The translations under genes were made by a program, and so were the position numbers. From NCBI GenBank assembly GCA_947095585.1, contig OX352763.1, positions 18,091,462-18,155,461 of the forward strand: a stretch of 64,000 nucleotides of DNA, in the 5' to 3' direction. Below, piece after piece: positions 35,580 to 46,227 of this stretch; the first letter of the stretch is position 1, and each line of letters begins with the position of its first letter. This DNA comes from Nephrocerus scutellatus. Taxonomy: Eukaryota > Arthropoda > Insecta > Diptera > Pipunculidae. The notes beneath the pieces were generated by a model. It did not search any database and was not told where the DNA came from. It saw nothing but the letters and a program-made list of their open reading frames with translations.

Positions 35580-35969
35580 CTTGTTAAGAGCATTCAGTAA
35601 GAGTTCTTTCAGAGTATTAAGGTGTTTTCCTCAAACGTCAATAGCAACGTCATTCGCATAGGCGATCACTCTGCAGCCCTCCCTTTTCAAGTATATCAGC
35701 AGCTCGTTCGTTTAATAGAAGGAGGGATAGAACTCTACGTTGGGACGTTCCTCTGCAGAGAGATCTTCTGGTAGACGACACACCCAGTTTTTTGCGTTAA
35801 TGATCCGACTCGTGAGTAGAAGATTAATCAGTTCGCTAAGTGAGTCGTCTACCCTCACAGCTGACATTGCAGCTGCGGATGTGTTGACGTTGTTAAAAGC
35901 GCCTTCAATGTCCAGGAATGCTACCATTGTATACTCCTTATGGTAAACTAAATATTCAATAGAAGTCAC
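35580..35969 (-). mobile_element. I-like LINE RT fragment
   Basis: The minus strand reads SIEYLVYHKEYTMVAFLDIE, then GAFNNV and SLSELINLLLTSRI. This is the FLDIEGAFNNV block of an I/R1-type reverse transcriptase, followed in another frame by YLKREGCRVIAYANDVA, where the catalytic YADD is mutated to YAND. It is the same family as 25620-26775. Confidence 0.75.
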
Positions 35970-36164
35970 TCAGTATGTAGAGCTGGGCTGAGCAGCTCAA
36001 AGTCCAAAGTTCGGAATTGTCGCGTATGATGCGTGGAAAGAGGGTTGGAATTTTGTTTCGTATGGCGTTTCTGATATCCCGGGTGTGAACACCATGTTCG
36101 TAAAATTCGATTAAAATCACAACCAAGTCAGCATGCAGTTGATCGTTCACTCAAAAATGATGAC

Positions 36165-36740
36165 CAACGACATCATCATCAATATATTTGGCTCTACAAC
36201 CGGGGTCCGGTCTTGGCCTACCGACAAAAATATCTCCACCGGACCTGATTTCGAGCCGATGTTATTTAGTTTGGCAAACCTAAACTTTGAGCTTACTGGT
36301 CTACGTGATTCTTCCAGCGAAGGCTTGGCCGTCCTCGCTGTCGTGTCCCATAAATCCTACTTTCCGAGCAGTGTCCTCTACGCTCATGCGAGCTAGATGT
36401 CCTGCCCACCGGTGCCAACCGAGCTTAATTCACTTCACGACGTCTACATCACGGTAACGCTCGTAGATCTTATTATAGACTCTGGAATCATCCTTACTCA
36501 CATACGGAGCCATAAGACTTTCCTCTCGAACACGGCTAAAAGGTCAAGTCTCAGATCCATATGTAAATTATGGTATGACCACTGTCTTATACACCATGGT
36601 TATGGTTAAATTCTTCGATTTGAAGAGTCTTGACAGACTACAGTAGGCTTTGTTGGCTTTAAACAACCGTACGCGTATTTCTGATTCCATGTTGTTATAG
36701 GCTGCTACAGTTGACCCGAGATAGTTCAAATTCGCACTCC
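36165..36740 (-). mobile_element. LINE C-terminal half, degenerate
   Basis: Minus-strand frames give AYNNMESEIRVRLFKANKA, then LFKSKNLTITMVYKTVVIP, YGSETW, RLAPVGRTSSSHE, GTRQRGRPSLRWKNHVDQ and QVRWRYF. This is the thumb and C-terminal part of a CR1/RTE-like LINE. Stops and frameshifts are present. The 3' end (36178-36260 on plus) matches the LINE 3' ends in the CAP array. Confidence 0.75.
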
Positions 36741-36849
36741 ACTATTTTAATTGAGGGACCAATGTTGGATCTTCTACTACTCGCAGACGTGCCCACTATG
36801 TATTTTGTTTTGGTCTCATTTCTGTGCAGCCCCAGATTTTGTGTCACCC

Positions 36850-37770
36850 GCTCGATCTGGATGAACAATTTCGTTCATGTGGCTCCCTCTGCTGGCCTTA
36901 CAGTAAGACATCCTCTGAGTCCAGTTTTTAAGAACTTTTCTGCGCCTTTCCCGCGAATAACAGTCAAAATGTTTTGATTTAAAGCTGGAGTTGTCTCTGA
37001 ATTATCCGCATACCATCTATCCTTAACGGCACCCAACTGTGAAAAGTCCATCACCGTCAAATCGCAGTTCCGCGCAGGCCAATTGACATTTCCAAAACGG
37101 CGGATTATTCGGTTGCCAAATTTGGCGCGCAAGAGATCGATTGTCAGTCAGCTTGTATGGCATGTGACGCAATCTTGTTGAAACCAAAAGTAGTCCACAT
37201 TCATAGCGTCGATTTGAGACCATAAAAAGTTGGTAACGCTGATTTCGGCAGAGTTTTCGAAGAAAATTGGGCCAATTATGCCACCACTCGAAAATCCAAT
37301 CCAACCTGTCACTCTTGGCGGATACATTGGCTTCTTTACGATTACGTGTTGCTGTTCCAAATCTCAAATCCGTCACTTCTGCTTGTTTACATAGACCTGA
37401 GATGAAAATGCTCTTCGTCTGCAAAGTAGATTTTTCGACCAAATCGACGTCATTATCAAGACCACGACAAGAACTGATATCGAAGCGGATCGTCATTTGC
37501 TTTACACTCCTGAGTCATCTGGACCTTCTAGGGGAATAATCCGATGTCTCTGTACAGTATTCTCCTCAGGCTTTTGCGACTAATGGCCAGTTGCTGCGAA
37601 AGGCGTCGAGTTGAGGTCGATGGATTCTGTCTCACACTATGGGCCACAGACGCTCAGGCGTGCCCAATGTCCGAACTCGGGAACCACTTCAGTTATCCAA
37701 TAGCAAGCCTTTCTCACGAACTTTTGGAACACAGCAAATATCGCATGACTTTGATTTTGTTTTCCTTCGT
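36850..37770 (-). pseudogene. Mariner-family transposase pseudogene
   Basis: The minus strand retains most of a mariner-family transposase in broken frames. There is a helix-turn-helix segment NPSTSTRRLSQQLAISRKS (about 37585-37640), FADEEHFHL (first catalytic D), VTGWIGFSSGGIIGPIFFEN, YFWFQQDCVTCHT (second D), then NVNWPARNCDLTVMDF (third D) and VKDRWYADNSETTPAL. Frameshifts separate these blocks, so it cannot encode an active enzyme. Terminal repeats were not identified. Confidence 0.85.
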
Positions 37771-38412
37771 GATGTGAAATAGCATAGCAAAGAAAAAATT
37801 GTGGTAATAGTCTCCAATAATCAGTTTTTCATATAATTTATTAACTCAATTATTCTCAAACGAACCAGAACTAATTTTTTAATATAACTAAAACCATACA
37901 CCTTAGTGTGTTATCTGATTCACCATTTTGCAGTTTCTGAACAGAGCTAATTTATGGCAACTATTAATCGAAATCTGACATTAGCTTTTCCGAAAACCAT
38001 TAAGGTTTGCATTCGTTTAAAGGTTCTTATCATTGATAAAAGTCTAATAGAAGTTGGTATAAACAAAAGCTTTAAATTTTATAATGGGCTTTCGGAAAGC
38101 AGACTATTTGTACTGGGTTGCTTCCAATGCCTCCGAATGCTGTAAACGATATATAAATAGCGAATATATTAAAGGGCAGCTCTTTTCTTGCCTAGAAAGG
38201 ATATCTGTCCTTATTGTGAAATACTCTGTCTGTGCACTTTTTGTTTAACGAAACAAATAAATAATTTACACTTACCATTATGCACTGCCAGTTACTATTA
38301 AGTTCTTGTTTGTTGATAAATGAAACGCACAATTTAGGTTTTAAAGGATAATATAACTACAGCCTACAGGTATAAAAGAGTAAGTGCAGTTGACAGTAGT
38401 TAGTAGGTTTAT
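37771..38412. other. Intergenic, nothing assigned
   Basis: AT-rich sequence. An ORF at 37954-38145 shows no recognisable motif. It may include the 5' end of the mariner relic, but no terminal repeat was found. Confidence 0.35.
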
Positions 38413-39917
38413 AGGGTCCATACACCGCACATGCATGCATGTACAATCAGAATCATACACAATCACTCTTCCTCCATACACTATACATGCAAACTGGGCA
38501 ATACTCATTCGTTATCGTAATGTTGGAGTTGTTTGACGCTGAATAATGTTGCATTCTGCTTGCGCCGCAGTTTTAACTGCATTGTCATGGAGGAAAAACA
38601 AAGTAAAAATCTAATTTGGTTCGAAGAATGGTTTCAATAACGAAATCAATTTGGGCATTCGAAATTATTAAAGGAACTGCAGGATACATCTTCAAGAATT
38701 CAACAAATTTTTGCGAATGAATAAATCCAACTATTTGGGATTGCTAAACAAAGTGACTCCAATTATCAGGAAAAAAAGATCCTTATTGAGAGAGCCTAAC
38801 AAATTTTTAAACTTTTATTTCAAATCATTTGAAAAACTATAAAAGACTATCTGGACGTTTAATATTTGTATGCCGTTTGACTTTGATGTTCAACTTGTGT
38901 TGCGTATGGCGGGCGACTGTACAAAAATTACTTGTGGCGGCACAGGTGAGGAGACCACAAAGGAGTCGATGTTCTTTCCTTGGAATTCAGAAGTTTTTGT
39001 ATTTCTCGGACGGTGTTTTCATTCAAGCGCTCTAAGCATCTATGAAAAAATACATCTGATATGAAATATATGGCCAAGATCTTTTGCCGATTTGGCAGCT
39101 TGCCATATTGCGAGCCCCATCCTTCTGCCAGCACCGCAGCATCATTGTTGGGGTCTTGCAAATGTTCACACGCCATTTTTATCAAAATCGACAAAGTTTT
39201 TATTCGAGTGCAGTGCCGTTGCAAAAAAAAATGTACTTTTCATATGAAATAAATATTAAATTACTTACCACTTCTGTTGATTGATATTCATTGTGATTAT
39301 TGATCTTGCTTTTAAAGAATCCTCTTGGTCTTCGAGGAATCCCAAAAAGTCGAAGTACCACAACGTAGACTCGAAGTCTTCTGCTCCAGAGCGGCGAAGA
39401 GTATTAATTTTTCGCACCACCATATCGCGATTAGCGATATGAATACGAACTTTTATTGGATTATTAATAATAATTTCATCTATATACTGATTTATACCAT
39501 CTCGCGAAACATAATTATTTGAAACAATATTTTATTAACATTACATAAAGGATTTAAAACTTTAATAGGAACTTCAAGACATATTGGAAGAATATTTGTA
39601 TTTATTTCATAAACAACCACCTTTTCGTAAGCATCCGCTTTCAAACCCCGCCGTAAAACCGGTAGTTGTTTGTACAATTCAATGAATTCCTCCCAAAACT
39701 TTATATTTCCACCATTCGACATGACCTGTCTCCTCGAATTTTCACACGCAATTGATCAATTTCTTCCACACACCACACATGCATGCATACATAAAAAAAA
39801 ATCAAAAAATGTTAATACAATGCCGCATGCACAACCACGCAATCAGCCCATACACCTTGAGTTTAAATGCAATATCACTTGATTGAGCACGCATGCATGT
39901 GTGGTGTATGATACTTT
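38413..39917 (-). mobile_element. Inverted-repeat element carrying MADF-type coding pieces
   Basis: The left end has CATACACCGCACATGCATGC (about 38420-38441) and the right end the inverse, GCATGCATGTGTGGTGTATG (about 39891-39910). A further copy in left-end orientation lies at about 39770-39793. The terminal GGGTCCAT on the left is reminiscent of PIF/Harbinger-type ends. The inside codes, on minus, for a MADF DNA-binding protein, the accessory protein type that accompanies PIF/Harbinger transposases. No DDE transposase is seen, so it would be non-autonomous or internally deleted. Confidence 0.5.
38875..39722 (-). pseudogene. MADF-domain (Myb/SANT-like) gene, fragmentary
   Basis: Three coding pieces on the minus strand fit a MADF protein in order. 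FWEEFIELYKQLPVLRRG and ADAYEKVV (39722-39610) form the first helices. VVRKINTLRRSGAEDFESTL, then WYFDFLGFLEDQE (about 39420-39320), form the C-terminal half. AEGWGSQYGKLPNRQKILAI, then YFISDVFFHRCLERLNENTV (39150-38990), match the conserved tail (AhxLxxLxpxQxxxAxxxIndvxFe) of many MADF proteins. A donor-like GTAAGT follows the second piece (near 39265). The gaps could be introns or decay; the ORF is not continuous. Whether it is a dead transposon accessory gene or an expressed host gene is unresolved. Confidence 0.5.
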
Positions 39918-40649
39918 TTATGAAATAAGGTAATTGACAGCAAATTGGAACTAAAACCAAATCGATAGCTAAACTTGAAACATTTGATGAAACTGATGTC
40001 GTTTTTTTTTAAATCTGGCGTTGATTGATTTTTTTGGCTGTCAAGTTGTTCGTTTTTTCCAAAAAACCAATCTACGGTAGATCGGATTTCCCCTCTAACA
40101 GATTTTGATATTTTGGGAGATTAACCCCTCTTTACATTAACTGCAACAACACATGCAACAAAAAAATGTAAACAAAATGTACTCGGCTTTCGTTTTCGTT
40201 TTTTCGAGAAACAATCAGAGCTCGAGCGCAGATTTCTAAAACAAAAAAAAAATACGACATGAATGTGTGATTCTGTACTTCCAATTGTGCAGTCTACGGT
40301 AATAAAAAAATCTTGATTCAAGTTTGACTACCATGGTTTTGCTTTAAGCAAATCGTTATATGAATATGAATATCTACAAAATTACAAGTATTCCATAAAA
40401 ATCACATTGAATTGTATTTAAAAGTTTTATTTCTAATTCAACATTACCATGTTTTGTTATAACGCAATTATCTATTAATATGACAAATTACAAGTTGTTT
40501 AGTGGGTACCAGAAAATATAGCTTTTGTATTACATGTATTAGGATATGCGATGCGAGATTACATAAAATTTGGAATATAATTTGTATGATGCATGTAACG
40601 TAATTTAAGTTAAGATACCTAAGAGAATCTTGTAAAAATAATTGCTAGC
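39918..40649. other. Intergenic, nothing assigned
   Basis: AT-rich, with poly-A and poly-T runs. The part nearest 40649 would hold the selenoprotein K 3' UTR end on the minus strand. No canonical AATAAA was identified there. Confidence 0.4.
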
Positions 40650-40727
40650 CACTTGATCATAAGTTCAGAACTGCTCCCCTCGGTAAATTGAGTTTATGAA
40701 CAGCTCGTCATAGGTGCAAACAAAGTG
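40650..40727 (-). promoter_or_regulatory. SECIS-like element in selenoprotein K 3' UTR
   Basis: On the minus strand, ATGA (40711-40708) and TGA (40667-40665) flank a 9-bp helix GAGCTGTTC / GAGCAGTTC (two G-U pairs). An apical loop carries an unpaired A run (ATAAA), and a small CTC/GAG stem sits above it, the layout of a form II SECIS. Below the UGA/GA core a lower helix CACTT / AAGTG can form. It begins about 80 nt after the stop codon. SECIS elements recruit SBP2 and the Sec elongation factor to recode UGA. Confidence 0.8.
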
Positions 40728-40808
40728 CAAAGTGATCAAAATTAGCCAGCAAAGTTCAGCTGTGTCCAGGCGAATAGGTGAAAGAAAACTACTTCGGCCA
40801 TGGACACT

Positions 40809-41259
40809 TTACCGGGATCATCCGCCACCAGGAATATTGCAATCAGGAATCGTCATAATGCGTCCTATTCTCCGGTTTGGTCCACCATTATCCCTGCCAC
40901 CTCTTCCTCCACCACCACCGCCACCACCCCATCCACCACCACCACCACCACTACCTCCACGTCTTTCCTGATTATTGGCGGCATCCAGTAAAGGTGCTAG
41001 AAGTGTGCGGAAGCTGGAAAATATTTTCGATGAATTGAAAAGAAATAATTTTAAATAGGTCCACCAATGTCTCTGAACAGAACTTACAAAATGACGATAA
41101 AGCCAAAAAGACCTGTGAATAAGCCAAATATCCTATCCATACTCCATGGCCTCCTCTCTAGCACACGTCCGCCTAAGGAAGAAAAGAAAAACAAATTTTC
41201 AATAACGCACAACCAATACATTGCTTTCGCAGAAACGCACTACGATCGACGTACACCAT
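40809..41259 (-). CDS. SelK: Selenoprotein K (UGA = selenocysteine)
   Basis: Three minus-strand exons, 41241-41259, 41088-41172 and 40809-41013, join through GT-AG introns of 68 and 74 bp into 102 codons plus TAA. The N-terminus MVYVDRSGRVLERRPWSMDR, a transmembrane helix (IFGLFTGLFGFIVILFFRTL), a Gly/Trp-rich cytosolic tail, PNRRIGRI and the end GGG-UGA-S-R match selenoprotein K. Known homologues are small single-pass ER membrane proteins with Sec near the C-terminus, linked to ER-associated degradation and calcium flux. The UGA at 40820-40818 is residue 100 of 102, in frame with the TAA three codons later. A SECIS-like hairpin follows. Ordinary translation would end at GGG and lose only three residues. 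Plus-strand Pro/Thr-rich ORFs over this region are shadows. Confidence 0.93.
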
Positions 41260-41472
41260 GGTCAATGGTGTTCCTAATTTGAGACGTCTCCAGTGCCTTT
41301 AACTTTTTTAATACTTAAACTTTATAATTGCTTCAAAAATATACAAAAATAAAAGAAGAAAATCGCGAAGAAACTCCACTACCACTCGTCCTAATCTGTT
41401 TCTGTCTGACTCGTAACGTCGTAACGCACTGACGCATGAGGTAATCGCTAAAATGTCACTTTGGCATACATT

Positions 41473-41533
41473 TTATGATTTGACGTCTTCATAGAGGATT
41501 ACGTGGCCATCAGAATCACGGTTGCCATGTTTT
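41473..41533 (-). CDS. Candidate terminal exon of an unknown minus-strand gene
   Basis: On minus, a strong acceptor (GTTTCCTTCCCATTCAG) precedes 61 nt that read one base, then KHGNRDSDGHVILYEDVKS and TAA. The peptide has coding-like composition and the stop lies about 215 bp before the SelK start codon, a compact arrangement normal in flies. No upstream exon was found; beyond 41540 the DNA is AT-rich and then repeat-derived. I do not recognise the protein. Confidence 0.35.
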
Positions 41534-41757
41534 CTGAATGGGAAGGAAACAAAATATTTGTAGCCTATAAATCGTCGTTTTTATATCTGTATATATTTAA
41601 ATGATAATAATACATTACATTTCATTAGTTATATAGTAAATATAATTATAAAATATCGATAAATAATTAAAGTTAAAATTATTTTGAATTTGACGAAAAG
41701 TACAATTGTTGTGACACAGAATCAAACACTTTTGCATGTCACTTTTTCACCATTTGG

Positions 41758-42503
41758 TCATTTCGAATTCAACATTAATTTGTATAAAAGGCATATTTTA
41801 TTTGCCGAGGAATACTCGATTTTCTTCAAATTTTATACTCGTTTTATCATGAAAATTTTCGAACTTGGGATTTTTGCAGATTTACCCATTACCGTATCTC
41901 CTGAGTCAGAAAAAGCGAAAATTCTCTGTGTGTCTGTCTGACTGTGTCCACTCTACAGTCCAGACGGCTGAACTTATCGGGAGGAAAATTCATATTTAAG
42001 CTTTTTACGAAATTGTGAGGGGCCAGAAGATTTTTACGGGAATATGACAGCCGGATGTTACAGTTTAGTTAGACAGTTTTTCGAGATTTTGCAAATAACT
42101 CAAAAAGTATAGCACTTAGTAGAAATATGTTAAGTTCAGAAGAAATTTAAACAAAAAACAAAAAAAAAAAATAAAAAAAAAATTAAAAAAAAAATTAAAA
42201 AAAAATTTAAAAAAAATAAAAATAAGTAAAAAATTTGAAAAAAAAAAATTTAATATACATTTACTGAAGATTCCGGTCCTGCCCGTGAAAGAAAGCCGTT
42301 TTGAGTCCACACCTCCATTTTTAATTTCCGATGGACAGCACTTTTTTAAATAATTTATAAGTGGCCTCCCAAACAAATTTAAAAAAAAAGAACCAGATTT
42401 TCTCAAAAATTTAAAACGTAAGACTTTTGTAAAGCTAATTCTCTTTCTGACCACAGCTTCGACAGGCAACAGCGATGAAAAACTAATGTTGAATTCGAAT
42501 TGA
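41758..42503. repeat. Inverted-repeat-flanked block (possible DNA element)
   Basis: TTTCGAATTCAACATTAATT at 41761-41780 is mirrored by TAATGTTGAATTCGAA at 42484-42499. The ~745-bp interval contains TCTGTGTGTCTGTCTGACTG and an A-rich stretch (about 42150-42255), with no coding. It could be a MITE-like element or a chance inverted pair; no target-site duplication was seen. Confidence 0.35.
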
Positions 42504-42639
42504 CATAAAATCCAATGCGGATTGAGTCACGCGAGCATGCGAAGTTAATATATGCCTCTTTTGATTAGCTCAAACCGTACCCGAAACCATACCCACGGGT
42601 AAGCTGTCAAAGTAATAGGGGTTTCGTTGTTTTCGTGGT

Positions 42640-43135
42640 GAATGCTTTGCAAATAGAACGCCAAAACGACAAAAAAGAGTTCGCAAAGTCACAGTGGCAC
42701 TCTTCTCCTGTAAAAAAGCCATTGGTAACAAATGGCAACACCATGTCACTCATTGGCTATATATGTATATCGGTGATAAGACCGACACTTCTGTACGGTG
42801 TGGTTGTCTGGTGGACTGCCTTAGACAAAGCAGTAAAATGCGACAATCTAAACAAAGTCCAACGATCGGCTGGTCAATGTATAAACGGAGAACGGAGCAC
42901 CGCTGCACTAGACATACTGTTCAACCAAACACCACTCGACATCTTTAGCAGACAAGTTGCTGCTAGCGCGCCTGTTCGCCTCAACGCAACCTTCAAGTGG
43001 ACAAGGAATGAATTCGGCCACTTCTCTGTTCTGAGTTTATTCAGGGTTCCAAGGTATCGACTACACCATTCCGCAACAAAAGTTCAACAACAACTTCCAG
43101 GTAACCTCCGGCTCACTGTGGGAAGAAGGTGCTAT
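42640..43135 (+). mobile_element. I/R1-like LINE RT thumb fragment
   Basis: The plus strand reads GYICISVIRPTLLYGVVVWW, then TALDKAVKCDNLNKVQRSAG and LDILFNQTPLDIFSRQVAAS. This is the conserved segment after the RT palm (RP.LLYG..VWW.AL) in I/R1-type LINEs. It is open for about 180 codons but lacks the catalytic domain. Confidence 0.75.
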
Positions 43136-43139
43136 CTAA

Positions 43140-43700
43140 GAAGATTATTTATTATTATTATTGTAGGTGTAGGGCTGTAAAGCCTTGTGCATCCCAGATG
43201 TTTGCAACATTATGTGATTACTTTGTGATTGGCGTTTGGCCAGAGAACTGTATGAGCCTTGAAATGTTTAATTATTTTCCGGGTGAGGGCTACACATATG
43301 AAAAGTATATGCTCTGATGCTTCCTTTGCCGATTGGGATTTACTCATTTTGAAGAGATGGCCATGGGATGGGCCGTGTCCCGTCAAGTACCAGATTAGTG
43401 TTCTTAGTGTATGGCGGTCCAGTTAGAGGGCCCTGTCCAGATGACTAATGTTGTATTTGTGAAGCTTTTTGGCCTGTCTCATCTCAGTCGATGATACCCA
43501 TTCCGCTTCGATGGCAGTGTTTTCCAATTCTTTAATCTTATTTATGATGTGGCTTTTGGAATAGACAACACTGGGCTCGGAGCCAGTGAAGGCTCCTTTT
43601 GCTCCTTATCTTGCACAGAGATCTGCTGCCTCGTTTCCTGATATCTTAGAAGATGAACAGATGACAGTTGGGATAGGCGGAGATGTTTTCTCAAAAAGGC
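43140..43700 (-). mobile_element. I-like LINE RNase H / C-terminal fragment
   Basis: A minus-strand frame reads SSSKISGNEAADLCAR, then GAFTGSEPSVVYSKSHI, LDRHTLRTLIWYLTGHGPS and HGHLFKMSKSQS. The GNEAAD block is the RNase H end and the LTGHGP..HLFKM block the region after it. It is interrupted by stops and lies in opposite orientation to its neighbours on both sides. Confidence 0.7.
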
Positions 43701-43729
43701 TAAATATTAGTCTCTCTTTCCGTCTTCCC

Positions 43730-44490
43730 AATCACTGCAGTGTCTTTTAAGCTGAAATTACGGCGATAAAAAAGTCCTGTCTTGGCTGAAGGATACCCAC
43801 TAAGGTTATCCGAATCTTCAAGCTGCTCGAATCAATCTCTACGAATTCTATTGTAACCGATCATCTCTCAGAGAGATGGCGAAACAGTTCAATATTCATC
43901 TTTGCTGGGTGCCGGGGCATAGAGACATTCTGGGGAACTGCAGGGCTGATAAACTCACAAAAAATGGTTCCTTAGGCATACTGATTGCTACATGCAAACT
44001 CGTGTTAAAGCAAGATCAAAACCAACTTTATATGGTCAAATGGTATAACTTGTGTAGCGACAAAACATATGTGGTCAAAGCTGGATCCGAAAGGCTCCAA
44101 GTGTTTGATCTCTCTAAACAGATTGCACATAAGTGGTACAATAGGTGTCAGTATTGGGCACTGTCTTATAGGCAAGCAAGCAGCAAGTCTTGGTACATCT
44201 TTCAATGACTTTAGCTGAAGTTGCGCATGGACGAGGAGGGGGAAGAGACCATTCTTCACCTTCTCTGCAGATGCACAGCTATTTTTCTAAAACGTAGGCT
44301 CCATTTGGGAGTCTTCTATTAAAACGACCATAACGTTTTGTAAAGCACTGACATTAGAAGACTTCTACGCTTCATTCGAAGCTCCAACTGGTTCAACGAG
44401 TAGAGTGAGAAATCTTCTCGATCCATGTGACATCACAATATACCATAATTGGTTTAAGTGGGTCGGTTTCCTGCCCAGACCCATAAACTA
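43730..44490 (+). mobile_element. I-like LINE RNase H / C-terminal fragment
   Basis: The plus strand reads MAKQFNIHLCWVPGHRDILG, then NCRADKLTKNGS (the RNase H PGHxxxxGNxxAD block, N-E changed to N-C), and later LRMDEEGEETILHLLCRC, the zinc-knuckle-like end. The tail extends to about 44490. The copy is truncated and frameshifted. Confidence 0.75.
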
Positions 44491-46225
44491 AGAAATTACT
44501 TTTGTTTTTGTTCGTGTAAGTTACTTTTAGTTTTGAAAAAGTATTCCTAGGTAGTAGCATAATCAGTGCCACGACATCCTACAACAGTTGCTATAATATT
44601 GCAATTCGGCATGTTGCATACACTCAAAAGAACCACAAGAAAAGTTCTATCAACGTCTTGCTTTCCAGATGGAGTAGAAAACTATCCCCATTACATCGTG
44701 TAACACCTGAGTTGGTGAAGTTATCATAGAATTACTAATATGTATGCCAATTTGAAATCACTGCTTTGTCTATCCTCGCCTCCTTCTTCACCGTATGGCG
44801 TTTGCTGGCTGGTAACGATTATGTCAATTGATTTTACTGAAAGTCCTTAAATATGACACCCATGGTGTGTGTATCTTAATTTTCAGGCATTTAAACTGCA
44901 ACATGATGGTGTTGATGGTAATATTAAGCGCATTAAACTCCTCGTACTTACCCGACCGGTACCGCTACGCATTTATTTGCATCTGCAATAATCATATTGT
45001 CGGTGCACTCGCATGTGCATATACGAGTATTCCCCAAATCATTTATATCAATTTGGCTATTTAAACTAATGATGCCCACCATGCAGAGCCGCTTGTTGGC
45101 CAACTGGGCGATAATAACGTAATACGAGTATCTTCTTGTCATCATCATTGGGATGTATGTACGTGTGTGTGTGTGTGCCTTACCAATAACTTTAACGACC
45201 AACGACCGGACACCATGCTGTGTGTTTGTGTGTTCTTTGATATTGTACATCAGTACAACATCAATAATCGGAGCAATAGTTATACTTACATATAATATAC
45301 TATGTAGGCGGATCAAGAGCAATAACAGCAACAACCACAGATGCACTAATGGTCAAGCTGTGCGTTCCCTACTGCTTGGCGGCTAGTTAGTTAGTCGTCG
45401 CATACTATTGCAATAGAGGGATTAGTGCGGTGAGCAAACGCACTCGTGCACCTTCCTTATGTGCATATGCTACTGATATTGATGTCATATCATAAATGTC
45501 CTTTATATTGGATTCGAACGGTCATCCTAAGGCAATAACACCATGAACCGCGATGCGATGAACGAGGAAATCTGCGGTGCTAATACAGACACGCGCGCAC
45601 CCCTCCCCCCGCTCCCACACACACACACACATATTAATAAAGTCGATAACAAGGATCTGATTTTGTCGTGGTTGCGATTTCGTGCCTATTATTATTAGCC
45701 ATATTATAGGCATCAGGATAAGCATCAACAGCAGGATGATGTTTAATAACTTAGTTGTTGTTGTTGTTATTGCTGATCTGGAATTATTTCAGTCAGAAAT
45801 CAATGGTTCGCTGCGCTGTGCTTGGGATGATACTGAGCGCTGATACTGACATTGAAACCGATAGTGGTATTCGCATTCGTATATTGAATAGATCGCCCCT
45901 TTGTCCGCTGAACCGAAAATTGCGCGATTAGCGATTAGCGGGCGTTCGAGTTAAACCCTATATCAATGGATTTGGCAAATAAATAACCGCCGATGTTCCA
46001 ATTTCGCAATTGAACCTTAAAGAGAAAATAGAATGTTTTCCCGGCGGTCTATTATTTGATTCGGGCAGGTGGGCGAAGCTGCGATAGACAAGTGGGAAAT
46101 GTTGGCTCATAAAATACTACCCGCCACTTGAACTCGAACGTCATGACGGAACAAACGTGCATGATATGGTCTGGGTAGTCTGGAAAGTTTCCGACCCAAC
46201 AGAGATACAAGATACATTTTTTCTT
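44491..46225. other. Intergenic, nothing assigned
   Basis: No gene, tRNA or TE could be supported. There are short GT and AC repeats (about 45164-45177 and 45615-45631) and AT-rich runs. A B-box-like GGATTCGAACGG near 45511 has no partner A box. Confidence 0.4.
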
Positions 46226-46227
46226 CA

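Noticed and set aside
40714..40991. Plus-strand Pro-rich and Thr-rich ORFs
   Set aside because: They are antisense to the Gly-rich exon of selenoprotein K on the minus strand.
44948..45346. 132-codon minus ORF with a Leu-rich start
   Set aside because: Composition follows AC/GT repeats in the region; no signal peptide context, splice support or family motif.
45500..45600. B-box-like GGATTCGAACGG, possible tRNA gene on minus
   Set aside because: No A box at the right distance and no cloverleaf pairing.
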